Below, in pieces: positions 34,055-43,194 of a DNA stretch of 64,000 nt. The stretch comes from Burkholderiales bacterium (GTDB lineage Bacteria > Pseudomonadota > Gammaproteobacteria > Burkholderiales > Burkholderiaceae_C). The notes below the pieces were generated by a model. The model saw nothing but the letters and a program-made list of their open reading frames with translations. It did not search any database and was not told where the DNA came from. The translations under genes and the position numbers were made by a program. Every line of letters starts with the position of its first letter. The stretch's first letter is position 1. The stretch lies in NCBI GenBank assembly GCA_016223165.1, contig JACRPO010000009.1:1302001-1366000 (forward strand), in the 5' to 3' direction.

Positions 34055-36991
34055 ATGAATCGAGCCCACGCTGCTTCTCCCGAGGTCATCCTTCCGAACG
34101 CCGTGGCCGCCGCGCCACTCGTCGGCCGCGCGGCCGCGCCGCGGCTGGGCGCCATCACGGGTGCCATCACGGGTGCCATCACGCTGGCGGCCATGCTCGC
34201 CGGTTGCGCCACGACCACGGCGCCTGGCGCGCCCGCGGCGACGAGCAAGCCGTCCGACACGGCGCCGGCTGTCGCGACCGGCACCGCCGCGGCAGCGGGC
34301 GCCGCCGTCGCCGCGGCAACGCCCGCCTCGGGCGCCGCGTCGGCGCCGGGCGCCCGCCCGCCGGCCGCGCCCGCGGGCACGCCGCCGCCCTTTGCCGAAG
34401 TGACCAAGGGAGCGAAGAGCAGCGAGGGCTTCCTGCCCGTCTGGACGCGCGACGAGAAGACCTGGCTCGAGATCCCGGCCGACCGCCTCGACAAGCCGCT
34501 CTTCCTCGGCTTCTCGCTCGCCTCGGGCCTCGGCCAGGGCTTCGTGCTGCCGGGCCTGATGGGCAGCGAGCAGGTCGTGCTGCTCAAGCGCGTGGGCAAC
34601 AGCGTGCAGATGGTGGCCGTGAACCTGCACGCGCGCGCCAAGGAGGGCACGCCGCTCGCACGCGCTGTCGGCGAGAGCTACTCGGGCAGCCTGCTCGCGA
34701 GCGCGCCGCTCGCCGCCGCGCCGCACCCCGAGCGCAAGTCGCTGCTCGTGGACGCGCAAGCGCTGCTCGGCGGCGACATCCCGGGCATGCAGAGCTACTT
34801 CGAGTCGGCGTTCCGCGTCGGCTACGGCCTCGACCGCGGCAATTCCGGCATCGAGCGCACGCGCACCGGCAGCGAGGGCACCTCGCTCACTTTCCGCAAC
34901 CACTACGCGGTGCCGAAGCTGCCGCAGCCGCCGGTGCACATCCCCGGCGCACCACCGCCCAACCCCGCCCTGCTGCCCAACCCGCCGCGCGCGCTGCCCG
35001 ATGCGCGCAGCTTCTTCGTCTCGCTCGCTTACACGCTGGCGCCGCTGCCGGCGGTGCCGATGAAGACGCGCCTGGCCGACCAGCGCGTCGGCTTCTTCAC
35101 CGAGTCGTTCGTCGACTTCGACAACGAGGCCGGCGGTGACCGCCGCACGCACTTCGTGCAGCGCTGGCGCCTGGAGAAGAAGGATCCGGCCATGGCGGTG
35201 TCCGAGCCGAAGCAGCCGATCCGCGTCGTCATGGACCGCAACATCCCCGAGAAGTGGCGGCCGGCCGTGCGCGACGGCATCCTCGAATGGAACAAGGCCT
35301 TCGAGCGCGCCGGCTTCCGCGACGCCATCACCGTCGAGCAGCAGGCCGCCGACGCCGACTGGACGGCCTTCGAGGGCACGCGGATGCTCGCCGTGCGCTG
35401 GTTCGCGATGGAGGGGCCGGGCGCGGTGGCCGTCGGGCCGAGCCAAGCCGACCCGCGCACGGGCGAGATCCTGCGCGGCGCTGCCATCATCCCCGAGAAC
35501 TGGGTGCGCTTCGACCGCTCGGTCGTCACCGACACGCTGCCGCGCATCGCCGCCGGCGGCACCGAGAGCCCTTCGGCGGCGCTGCCCGCGCGCGGCGAGT
35601 TCGCCTCGCGCCTCGTCGAATGCAGCTTCGCGCACGACGCCCTCGAACAGGCCGCCTTCGGCCTCGAGCTGCTGACGCTGCGCGGCGACATCGCGCAAGG
35701 CGGCCCCGAGGCCGACCGCTACATCGCCGGCGGCCTGAAGGCGGTGGTGACGCACGAGGTCGGCCATGCGCTCGGCTTGCGCCACAACTTCAAGGCCTCG
35801 ACCGGCATCACGCAGGCGCAGCTGCGCGACAAGGCCTTCACGTCGCAGCGCGGCGTCTCGAACTCGGTGATGGACTACAACCCGCCGAACGTCGCGCTGC
35901 AGAGCGAGCCCGTGGCCGACATCCACCAGCCGGTCCTCGGCGCCTACGACTACTGGGCCATCGATTACGCCTACCGCGAATACGCCACGCCGGGCGAAGA
36001 GACGCCGGCACTGGCGCGCCTGGCCGCCATGGGCGACAGCGACCCGGCGCTCGCCTATGCCACCGACGGCGACGCGAGCGCCGACGACCCCAGCGTCAAC
36101 CGCTTCGACCTCGGCGACAACCCGCTCGCCTATGCCCGCAGGCAGCTGGCGCTGGCGCGCGAGCTGTGGACGCGCACGCAGGCGCGCGAGCTCACACCCG
36201 ACGACACGATGGAGGTCTACCGCCGCAACCTGAACCGCGGCCTGGGCCGCGTGGCGAACGCCGTCTCGCTGCTCACCAAGTACATCGGCGGCGCGACGAC
36301 GAGCCGCGCCACGGCCGGTGCCAACAAGGCGCTGGTCGCGCCGGTGCCTGCCGCGCAGCAGCGCGAGGCGCTGTCGGCGCTGCTGTCGGAGGTCTTCTCG
36401 AGCTCCGCCTTCCGCTTCGAGCCGCGCTACCTGAGCCGGCTCGGCGTCGACATGCTCGAGAACCGCGGCGGCCGCGTCGCCGACTTCAGCCTCGGCGCAA
36501 CGGTGCTCGGCATCCAGCGCCCGGCGCTCGACCTGCTGATGTCCGACGGGGCCGCGCAGCGCCTCGCCGACGCCGAGGTCAAGGTCGTCGACCAGGGCAG
36601 CCTGCTCGGCTATGCCGAACTGCAGCAACGGCTGAGCGACGCCGTGTGGTCCGAGATCGCGCCGCCGGCCAAGGGCGCCGGCGGGCGCATGCTGGTCAAG
36701 CCGGCCGATCCGGCCTCGGCCGGGCCACCGCCCACCGAGATCGACAGCCTGCGCCGCAACCTGCAGCGCGAGCACCTGCGCCGGCTGGCCGGCGGCGTGC
36801 TGCGCCCCACGTCACCCGCGGCGGCCGACGTGCGTGCGGTGCACCGCCAGATCGCGCTGCAGCTCGAGGCTTCGCTGAAGGCGGCGCTGCAGTCGCGCGG
36901 CTGGACGCCGATGGCGCGCGCGCACCTGGCCGACAGCCTGGCGACGCTCAGCGAGGCGCTGAAGGCGCCGCTGCTCAAGCAGGGCACCTGA
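34055..36991 (+). CDS. Zinc-dependent metalloprotease lipoprotein (DUF5117/DUF5118 type)
   Basis: This is a 978-residue protein. The N-terminus is a lipoprotein signal ending in the lipobox LAGC (cysteine near residue 51), preceded by GAITGAITGAIT, encoded by a 12-bp DNA repeat. A disordered Ala/Pro/Thr-rich linker of ~65 residues follows. The catalytic metzincin motif HEVGHALGLRHNF lies near residue 566, with the downstream SVMDY Met-turn near residue 607. The large N-terminal domain with LDKPLFLGFSLASGLGQGF fits the DUF5117 region. It is likely periplasmic or outer-membrane anchored. Peptide substrates are unknown. Confidence 0.9.
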   Translation: MNRAHAASPEVILPNAVAAAPLVGRAAAPRLGAITGAITGAITLAAMLAGCATTTAPGAPAATSKPSDTAPAVATGTAAAAGAAVAAATPASGAASAPGARPPAAPAGTPPPFAEVTKGAKSSEGFLPVWTRDEKTWLEIPADRLDKPLFLGFSLASGLGQGFVLPGLMGSEQVVLLKRVGNSVQMVAVNLHARAKEGTPLARAVGESYSGSLLASAPLAAAPHPERKSLLVDAQALLGGDIPGMQSYFESAFRVGYGLDRGNSGIERTRTGSEGTSLTFRNHYAVPKLPQPPVHIPGAPPPNPALLPNPPRALPDARSFFVSLAYTLAPLPAVPMKTRLADQRVGFFTESFVDFDNEAGGDRRTHFVQRWRLEKKDPAMAVSEPKQPIRVVMDRNIPEKWRPAVRDGILEWNKAFERAGFRDAITVEQQAADADWTAFEGTRMLAVRWFAMEGPGAVAVGPSQADPRTGEILRGAAIIPENWVRFDRSVVTDTLPRIAAGGTESPSAALPARGEFASRLVECSFAHDALEQAAFGLELLTLRGDIAQGGPEADRYIAGGLKAVVTHEVGHALGLRHNFKASTGITQAQLRDKAFTSQRGVSNSVMDYNPPNVALQSEPVADIHQPVLGAYDYWAIDYAYREYATPGEETPALARLAAMGDSDPALAYATDGDASADDPSVNRFDLGDNPLAYARRQLALARELWTRTQARELTPDDTMEVYRRNLNRGLGRVANAVSLLTKYIGGATTSRATAGANKALVAPVPAAQQREALSALLSEVFSSSAFRFEPRYLSRLGVDMLENRGGRVADFSLGATVLGIQRPALDLLMSDGAAQRLADAEVKVVDQGSLLGYAELQQRLSDAVWSEIAPPAKGAGGRMLVKPADPASAGPPPTEIDSLRRNLQREHLRRLAGGVLRPTSPAAADVRAVHRQIALQLEASLKAALQSRGWTPMARAHLADSLATLSEALKAPLLKQGT

Positions 36992-37048
36992 GGATCGGGC
37001 TCCGGCCGACGGACCGATCGCCGGCCCGGCCTCGGCTCACCCTCGCCC

Positions 37049-38335
37049 TCACGCGCGCCGCTCGAGGCTGAAGTCCACCGCCGCCGGCCGGCCGGGCAGC
37101 GCCAGCGCCGCCTGCGCCGCCGGCGTGGTGGCGATGCGCCGCCCGCGCCGGTAGACCGCCAGCCGTGTCGCGCGCAGGCGGATCGCCTCCACCGGGTCGC
37201 GCGCCTGCAGCAGCACGAAGTCGGCGTGGCAACCCGCCTCGAGGCCGTAGCCCTCGAGCTGCAGAACGCGCGCCGGCGCCGCCGTCACCGCGTCGAAGCA
37301 TTGCCGCATCGCCGCCTGCGAGGTCATCTGCGCCACGTGCAGGCCCATCGCCGCCACCTCCAGCATGTCGGCCGAGCCCAGGCTGTACCAGGGGTCCATC
37401 ACGCAGTCGTGGCCGAAGGCGACGGTGAGCCCGGCGGCGAGCAGTTCGGGCACCCGTGTCATGCCGCGCCGCCTGGGGTAGGTGTCGTGCCGGCCCTGCA
37501 GCGTGATGTTGATGAGCGGATTGGCCACCACGTTCAGCCGCGCCTCGGCCATCAGCGGCAGCAGCTTGCTCACGTAGTAGTTGTCCATGCTGTGCATGGA
37601 GGTGAGGTGCGAGCCGGTGACGCGGCCGTGCAGGCCCAGGCGCACCGTCTCGGCGGCCAGCGTCTCGACGTGGCGCGACAGCGGGTCGTCGGACTCGTCG
37701 CAGTGCATGTCGACGAGCCGGCCCGCTTCGGCCGCGATCTCGCACAGCACGCGCACGCTCTCGGCGCCCTCGGCCATCGTGCGCTCGAAGTGCGGGATGC
37801 CGCCGACGACGTCCACCCCCATCGCCAGCGCGCGCTCGAGGTTCGCGAGCGCACCCGGTGATCGCAGCGCGCCATCCTGCGGGAAGGCGACGAGCTGCAG
37901 GTCGAGGTAAGGCGCGACGCGGCGCTTCACCTCCAGCAGCGCCTGAACCGCGAGCAGGCGGTGATCGCACACATCGACGTGCGAGCGGATGGCGAGCAGC
38001 CCCTTGGCCACGGCCCAGTCGCAGTAGGCGAGCGCCCGCTCGACCAGCGCCTCCTGGGTGAGCAGCGGCTTCAGCTCGCCCCACAGCGCGATGCCCTCGA
38101 GCAGCGTGCCGCTCGCGTTGACGCGCGGCAGGCCGTAGGAGAGCGTGGCGTCCATGTGGAAGTGCGCGTCGACGAATGGCGGGCTGACCAGGCCGCCGGC
38201 AGCGTCCACCACCTCGTGCGCGGGCGCGTCACGCAGCCCCTCGCGGACCTCGACGATCCGGCCGGCGCTGACGGCGATGCCGACATCGCGCCGGCCGTCG
38301 GGCAGGGTGGCGTCCTTCACCAGCAGATCGAGCAT
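37049..38335 (-). CDS. Cytosine deaminase-like amidohydrolase
   Basis: This is a 428-residue metal-dependent amidohydrolase. Metal ligands are visible as DAHFHMD (His58, His60), CDESDDP near residue 215, SHLTSMHSMDNYY near residue 245 and the catalytic Asp in AFGHDCVMDPWYSLG near residue 315. This pattern is that of CodA-type cytosine or isocytosine/N-acyl deaminases. The start at 38335 has GGGAG five bases upstream. The next genes upstream include a decayed nucleoside-type ABC permease, so the enzyme may be what is left of a purine/pyrimidine salvage cluster. The exact substrate is not determinable. Confidence 0.85.
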   Translation of the reverse strand: MLDLLVKDATLPDGRRDVGIAVSAGRIVEVREGLRDAPAHEVVDAAGGLVSPPFVDAHFHMDATLSYGLPRVNASGTLLEGIALWGELKPLLTQEALVERALAYCDWAVAKGLLAIRSHVDVCDHRLLAVQALLEVKRRVAPYLDLQLVAFPQDGALRSPGALANLERALAMGVDVVGGIPHFERTMAEGAESVRVLCEIAAEAGRLVDMHCDESDDPLSRHVETLAAETVRLGLHGRVTGSHLTSMHSMDNYYVSKLLPLMAEARLNVVANPLINITLQGRHDTYPRRRGMTRVPELLAAGLTVAFGHDCVMDPWYSLGSADMLEVAAMGLHVAQMTSQAAMRQCFDAVTAAPARVLQLEGYGLEAGCHADFVLLQARDPVEAIRLRATRLAVYRRGRRIATTPAAQAALALPGRPAAVDFSLERRA

Positions 38336-38406
38336 GCTCACTCCCTGCTTCTTCTTAGCACGCCGGCGCGCTCGCACAGCAGTACGCCGAGCGTGCCTGC
38401 AGCGAA

Positions 38407-38462
38407 GAGCCGGCGCCTTCTGGCGTGGCGAGCGGGTGTGGATGACTCGTTCACAGGCTCTC
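38407..38462 (-). repeat. Dispersed palindromic repeat, half copy
   Basis: Read on the minus strand, this 56-base segment matches the left arm of the element at 55313-55475 at 55 of 56 positions (GAGAGCCTGTGAACGAGTCA onward). Its first bases overlap the TGA stop of the gene at 38461-39705. The opposite arm is missing, and unrelated sequence follows up to the amidohydrolase start. Confidence 0.85.
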
Positions 38463-39705
38463 AGCGCGGCGCACGTGCCACTGCCAGGTTGCGCCGCAGC
38501 ACCGCCAGTTCGCCCTCGCGCTCGACGGCGGCGATGTGGCTGCGCTGGCTGTCCACGGTCTCGCAGCCGAGCGGGCGGCGCTCGTCGACCGACCAGTGAT
38601 GCTCCTGCTTCTGCAGCAGGTCGACCTCCTCGTCGAGCCGCTGCAGTTGCGGCGCCGCCCAGCCGATGTGCTCGCCGAGCTCGCGGCCGAGCATCAGCGC
38701 CTGCACGGAGTCGCCCCGTTCGACGAGCAGCCGGGCCAGCCTCTCGCACTCGCCCGCCGAAGCACTGCCGCTGCCACCCACCCTGGCGGGGCAGCGCTGC
38801 AGCGCCAGCGACAGCGGCGGCGCCGGAAAGGCCACGTCGCGCGACATCGCGTCCACGGCCAGCGTCGACATCAGGTAGCCCGGCACGTCCGCGGGCACCG
38901 CGCGCAGCAGCAGGCCGGCCAGGCCGAGCGGTTGCTCGCGCCAGTACTGTGCACGCGCCAGGCCGGCCCAGGCGGCATCGGCCGCCTCGGGCTCCTCGTT
39001 CGCCCAGTCGAGCCAGTGCAGCGCGTTGGCCGGCTCGGCCTGCACGCGCGCGCGCGCCAACCGCTGCCGGCAGCCGAGCTCGTCGTCGACGAACGGGCAG
39101 GCGGCACCGGCCCAGCGCAGCGCCTGCGCGTCACGGCTGGCCATGGCATCGGCCAGCAGCCCACGCGCCCAGGAGGCCTCGGCGGCGGGGTCGACGTCCG
39201 CCGGCTGCTGCAGGAGCCGCGCCGCCACGCGCAGTTTCGCGTCGCCGGCGCTCAGCGTCTGCAGCAGCCGTGCCTGCGCCTCCTGCAGCGGGAAGCGCCC
39301 GACCGGCGCCGGCAGCCCGGCCAGATCGCCGCCGTCGCGCTCGGGCGCGCTGGCCGGCACGACGATGCGGCCGAGCCCGCAGAGATCGAAGGCCGCGGGC
39401 CCGGCCGCGGCAGGTGACGGGGGCGCCGCCGCGGCGGCGGGCGGCGCGCCGAGCGGAGCCGCCTCCGTCCCGGCGGGGGCGCGCGACCAGGGGAAGTTCT
39501 GCGCCTCGGCATGCAGCCGCACGCCCTCGCGGCTGTCACGCGAGGGTTGCAGCAGCCACCAGGCCGACAGCGCCACGACGGCCACGGCCGCGAAGGTCGC
39601 CGTGACCACGACCGCCCAGCGCACGCCGGAGGTCGCGCGCGACGCCTGGCCCGCCGGGTCGGCGTTCATGCGGGTGACTTCATCGAGATTGGCCTTCGCT
39701 CTCAT
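38461..39705 (-). CDS. Membrane-anchored protein of unknown function
   Basis: This is a 414-residue protein I do not recognise. A short cytoplasmic N-terminus is followed by one hydrophobic helix (residues ~30-50, AVVVTATFAAVAVVALSAWWLL). The rest is an Ala/Pro-rich linker (residues ~75-105) and a largely alpha-helical, probably periplasmic domain with six or so cysteines (CGLG, CPFV, CRQR, CPAR, CERL, CETV). The spacing of helices suggests Sel1/TPR-like repeats, but no clear motif is present. Its ATG overlaps the stop of the decayed permease (ATGA), so it was part of that operon. It ends exactly at a dispersed repeat. Confidence 0.7.
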   Translation of the reverse strand: MRAKANLDEVTRMNADPAGQASRATSGVRWAVVVTATFAAVAVVALSAWWLLQPSRDSREGVRLHAEAQNFPWSRAPAGTEAAPLGAPPAAAAAPPSPAAAGPAAFDLCGLGRIVVPASAPERDGGDLAGLPAPVGRFPLQEAQARLLQTLSAGDAKLRVAARLLQQPADVDPAAEASWARGLLADAMASRDAQALRWAGAACPFVDDELGCRQRLARARVQAEPANALHWLDWANEEPEAADAAWAGLARAQYWREQPLGLAGLLLRAVPADVPGYLMSTLAVDAMSRDVAFPAPPLSLALQRCPARVGGSGSASAGECERLARLLVERGDSVQALMLGRELGEHIGWAAPQLQRLDEEVDLLQKQEHHWSVDERRPLGCETVDSQRSHIAAVEREGELAVLRRNLAVARAPR

Positions 39706-40083
39706 GAGGCTTCGCTGCGCGCCGCGGCCTCGAGCGGCCGGGCCGGCAGTGTGCGCCAGCGCACGCGGTACTGCGCGAGCAGGGTGGCCACCAGCACCGC
39801 GATCAGCGAGGTCGCCACCACGACGTCGGCGATGTCGGTGGGCACGCCGACGACGCGGCTCATGCTGTCCGAGCCGACGAGCATGCCGGCGACGAAGATA
39901 CCCGCCGCGAGCACCACGAGCGGGTTTGAGCGCGGCGAGCATGGCGATGACGATGCCCGAGTAGCCATAGCCCGGCGACATGTCCAGCGTCACGTAGCCG
40001 GCGCGCCCGGCCACCTCGAAGGCGCCGGCCAGCCCGGCGAGCGCACCCGACACCGCCGCCACCACGGATGCGGGACGGCGTCA
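39702..40083 (-). pseudogene. Nucleoside-type ABC transporter permease, 3' remnant with frameshift
   Basis: The C-terminal third of a NupB/YufP-like inner-membrane permease is recognisable. VAAVSGALAGLAGAFEVAG and MSPGYGYSGIVIAMLAAL lie in one frame up to about 39925. NPLVVLAAGIFVAGMLVGS and DIADVVVATSLIAVLVATLL then continue in another frame. The switch coincides with a run of three A (39925-39927 on the minus strand), where AAC has become AAAC. Upstream, the homology stops at 40083 with a TGA, and the first ~200 residues of the family are absent. A transporter for nucleosides or bases fits the neighbouring deaminase-like gene. Confidence 0.8.
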
Positions 40084-40263
40084 TGTTCTCTCTCTCTCCT
40101 GGTCTGGGTTGGCTCGAGCCTGGATGTTAAGCAAGCGGCCTGCCGGACCTTCGTCGCGGCGCCCCTCCCACGCCGCTCCCGAGCAAGACACGGCCGCCCC
40201 GGACACCCGTGGGGTGGCCGGCAGGTGGGGCCGGCAGATGGGGCCGATAGACTCGGCGTCCTC

Positions 40264-40863
40264 GTGGTCACGCATCTGCTCTACCTGCACGGCTTTCGCT
40301 CGTCGCCGCACTCTTTCAAGGCGCAGATGATGGCGGCCTGGCTGGCCGAGCACCGGCCCGACATCACCTGGTGGTGCCCGCAGCTGCCGCCCTCGCCGCG
40401 CGAGGCCATCGCGCTCGCCGAGGAGGGCACGCTCGCCTGGCCGCGCGAGCGCGCGCAAGGGGCGGGGCGCACCGCCGTTCTCGGCAGTTCGCTCGGGGGC
40501 TTCTATGCCACCGTGCTGGCCGAGCGCTGGGGCTGCAACGCGGTGGTGATGAACCCGGCCGTCGACCCCGCACGCGACCTCGTGCACTACATCGGCGAGC
40601 AGCAGGCCTTCCACGACCCGATGCAGCGCTTCGAATTCCGCGCCGCCTACATCGACGAGCTGCGCGCGATGGCCCCCGGCCCGATCACCCGGCCCGAGCG
40701 CTACTTCGCCCTCATCGCCAAGGGCGACGAGCTGCTCGACTGGCGCGAGATGAGCGCACGCTATCCCGGCGCCGCCGGCCGCCTGCTCGAAGGCGGCGAC
40801 CACGGCCTCTCGGACTTCGCCCTGCACCTGCCGGCGATCCTCGACTTTCTGCAACTGACCTGA
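40264..40863 (+). CDS. YqiA-type alpha/beta hydrolase (esterase)
   Basis: This 199-residue protein has a GTG start (VVTHLLYLHGFRSSPHSFKA). The nucleophile elbow AVLGSSLGGFYAT lies near residue 75, acidic segments GDELLDW near 165, and the catalytic His in EGGDHGLSDF near residue 180. The length and the LHGFRSSP opening match YqiA-type esterases. It reads divergently from the permease remnant across a 180-base gap with no visible gene. Confidence 0.87.
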   Translation: MVTHLLYLHGFRSSPHSFKAQMMAAWLAEHRPDITWWCPQLPPSPREAIALAEEGTLAWPRERAQGAGRTAVLGSSLGGFYATVLAERWGCNAVVMNPAVDPARDLVHYIGEQQAFHDPMQRFEFRAAYIDELRAMAPGPITRPERYFALIAKGDELLDWREMSARYPGAAGRLLEGGDHGLSDFALHLPAILDFLQLT

Positions 40864-40881
40864 CCAGAAGTTGCACGCTCG

Positions 40882-40990
40882 CCCGCCTGGGGAGGCCGCA
40901 GGAGATCGGCGACGTCGGCGCCTTCCTGGCCGGCGCGGGGCCAGCTGCATCGGCGGCGCCGCGATCGAGGTCTCCGGCGACCTGTCCGTC
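40882..40990 (+). pseudogene. Short-chain dehydrogenase 3' remnant
   Basis: Two adjacent frames spell the C-terminal end of an SDR oxidoreductase: RLGRPQEIGDVGAFLAG (from 40886), then after a shift near 40935, ASCIGGAAIEVSGDL. In intact SDRs these form one stretch of the type GRPEEI..VAFLAS..ASYITG..I.VSGG. Nothing upstream of it survives because yqiA ends at 40863. This is a scar of a deleted gene. Confidence 0.65.
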
Positions 40991-41048
40991 CGGCACCCTG
41001 GCCGGCGCCGGCGGTTCGCAGGCGGGCTCCCGGCGACAATCGCTCCCG

Positions 41049-43187
41049 ATGTACGCCCTCTTCGATGACGCCGGCCGCTTCCACGCCGGGCGCGTGTTGT
41101 CCGACACCGAAAGCTCCCTGCAAGTGGAGCTGGAGTCGGGCAAACGCGTCAAGGTGAAGGCCGCCAACGTGATGCTGCGCTTCGACAAGCCCGCGCCCGC
41201 GGAACTGATGGCGCGCGCGCAGGCGCTGGCCGGCGAGATCGACCTGGACCTGGCCTGGGAGTTCGCGCCCGACAGCGAATTCGGCTTCGCCGAGCTGGCA
41301 CGCGACTACTTCGAGCCCGCCGCCGGGCCCGAGAAGCAGGCGGCGGCGCTCTTCCGCCTCTTCGAGGCGCCGCACTACTTCCGCCGCGTCGGCAAGGGGC
41401 AGTTCAGGAAGGCGCCCGAAGAAACCGTGAAGGCGGCGCTCGCCGGTATCGAGCGCAAGAAGAAGGTCGCCGAGCAGATCGAGGCCTGGGCGGCGGAGAT
41501 CGCCGGGGGCCGCTGTCCCGAGCCGGTGCGCGAGCAGCTCTATCGCATCCTCTTCAAGCCCGACAAGAACGCGCCCGAGTACCGCGCCGTCGTCGAGGCG
41601 GCGCGGCGCACGCACCGCGCGCCGCTCGACCTGCTCAAGCACGCCGGGGCCATCGACAGCCCTTACCAGTTCCACTGGCGGCGCTTCCTGTTCGAGGTCT
41701 TTCCGCGCGGCACCGCCTTCCCGCCGCGGCTGGAAGCGCCACGCATCAAGGACGACCTGCCGCTGGCCGCCGGCGTGCAGGCCTTCTCCGTCGACGACTC
41801 GGCCACGACCGAGATCGACGATGCGCTGTCGGTGCGGGGCCTGGGCAGCGGCACGGTCACCTTCGGCATCCACATCGCCGCGCCGGGCCTGGCGATCACG
41901 CCCGAGTCGGCACTGGACAAGCTGGCGCGCGAACGCCTGTCCACCGTCTACATGCCGGGCTGGAAGATCACGATGCTGCCGGCCGAGGTCGTGGAGGCCT
42001 ACACCCTCACCGAAGGCCGCGAGTGCCCGGCGGTGAGCCTGTACGCGACCGTCGACGAGGCCACGCTCGAGGTGCGCGGCACCGAGACGAAGCTCGAGCG
42101 CGTGCCCATCGTCGCCAACCTGCGGCACGACCGGCTCGACGCGCTCATCACCGAAGAAGCCCTCGCCGAGGTGACGGAGGGCCAGCGCGCGGCCGAGGCC
42201 GCCGGCTTTCCGTTCGCCGCCGAGCTGGCCTTCGCGCATCGCCTGGCCCGGTCGTTGAAGGCCAAGCGCGAGGTCGTGCGCGGCAAGCCCGAGACGTTCA
42301 ACCGCCCCGACTACAGCTTCAGGCTCGAGCGCGCGGCCGGCACCGCACCCGAGGGCGCTGCCGCCGAGGTGCCCGAACCCAGCGGGCATGAACCCAATGG
42401 ACACGAGCGCGTGACCATCACGCCGCGCCGGCGCGGCGCGCCACTCGACCTGGTGGTGGCCGAGGCCATGATCCTCGCCAACAGCACCTGGGGCGCCTGG
42501 CTAGCCGAACATGGCGTGCCCGGCATCTACCGCAGCCAGGCGAGCCTCGCCCCGGGCATCAAGGTGCGCATGGGCGTGAAGCCGCTGCCGCACGCCGGCA
42601 TGGGCGTGCCGCAGTATGCGTGGGCGACCTCGCCGCTGCGCCGTTGCGTCGACCTCGTCAACCAGTGGCAGATCATCGCCGTGGCGCGCCAGGGCCGCAC
42701 GGCAGCGCTGGTGGCACCGTTCAAGCCGCGGGACGCGGCGCTCTTCGCGATCATCTCGGCCTTCGATGCCGCGCACGCGGCTTACAACGATTTCCAGAAC
42801 GGCATCGAACGCTTCTGGACCTTGCGCTGGCTGGAGCAGAACGGCGTCACCGAACTGGACGCGGCGCTCATCAAGCCCGGCGTGGCGCGGGCCGAGACGC
42901 TGCCGCTCGTCTTCGCGCTGCCCGGCACCGACCATCTCGCGCGCGGCACGCGCGTGCGCGCACGCATCGCCGGCATGGACCTGCTGACGCTGGACCTGCA
43001 CGCCACGCTGGCCGCGGCGATCGATGTGCCCGCCGCCGCGGCAGCCGAGGCGCCCATGGACGCGGCCGAGGACGAGGAAGACGCGGCGCTCGCGGCCGGC
43101 CCGCTGCACCTGGCGATCGACGAAGCCGCGGCCGACGAGCCCGCGCCCGCCGAAACCGCGGCGGCCGTCGGGGGCTCCGCGGCCTGA
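41049..43187 (+). CDS. RNase II/VacB family exoribonuclease
   Basis: This is a 712-residue protein. The RNB catalytic domain contains FSVDDSATTEIDDALSVRG near residue 246, whose aspartates hold magnesium. FGIHIAAPGLAI, STVYMPGWKITMLP near 300 and YAWATSPLRRCVDLVNQ near residue 520 follow. The N-terminal region is not a classic double cold-shock domain, and the C-terminal S1-like part is short, ending in an acidic Ala-rich tail. It would degrade RNA 3' to 5'. The order RNB-tonB-aroE-mtgA is a known beta-proteobacterial cluster. Confidence 0.9.
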   Translation: MYALFDDAGRFHAGRVLSDTESSLQVELESGKRVKVKAANVMLRFDKPAPAELMARAQALAGEIDLDLAWEFAPDSEFGFAELARDYFEPAAGPEKQAAALFRLFEAPHYFRRVGKGQFRKAPEETVKAALAGIERKKKVAEQIEAWAAEIAGGRCPEPVREQLYRILFKPDKNAPEYRAVVEAARRTHRAPLDLLKHAGAIDSPYQFHWRRFLFEVFPRGTAFPPRLEAPRIKDDLPLAAGVQAFSVDDSATTEIDDALSVRGLGSGTVTFGIHIAAPGLAITPESALDKLARERLSTVYMPGWKITMLPAEVVEAYTLTEGRECPAVSLYATVDEATLEVRGTETKLERVPIVANLRHDRLDALITEEALAEVTEGQRAAEAAGFPFAAELAFAHRLARSLKAKREVVRGKPETFNRPDYSFRLERAAGTAPEGAAAEVPEPSGHEPNGHERVTITPRRRGAPLDLVVAEAMILANSTWGAWLAEHGVPGIYRSQASLAPGIKVRMGVKPLPHAGMGVPQYAWATSPLRRCVDLVNQWQIIAVARQGRTAALVAPFKPRDAALFAIISAFDAAHAAYNDFQNGIERFWTLRWLEQNGVTELDAALIKPGVARAETLPLVFALPGTDHLARGTRVRARIAGMDLLTLDLHATLAAAIDVPAAAAAEAPMDAAEDEEDAALAAGPLHLAIDEAAADEPAPAETAAAVGGSAA

Positions 43188-43194
43188 GGGTCGC

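Noticed and set aside
32741..36991. An apparent 1,416-codon open frame joining mpl to the metalloprotease
   Set aside because: The first ~438 codons are a shadow of mpl in another phase (Arg/Ala-rich). Family similarity and the lipoprotein signal start at 34055.
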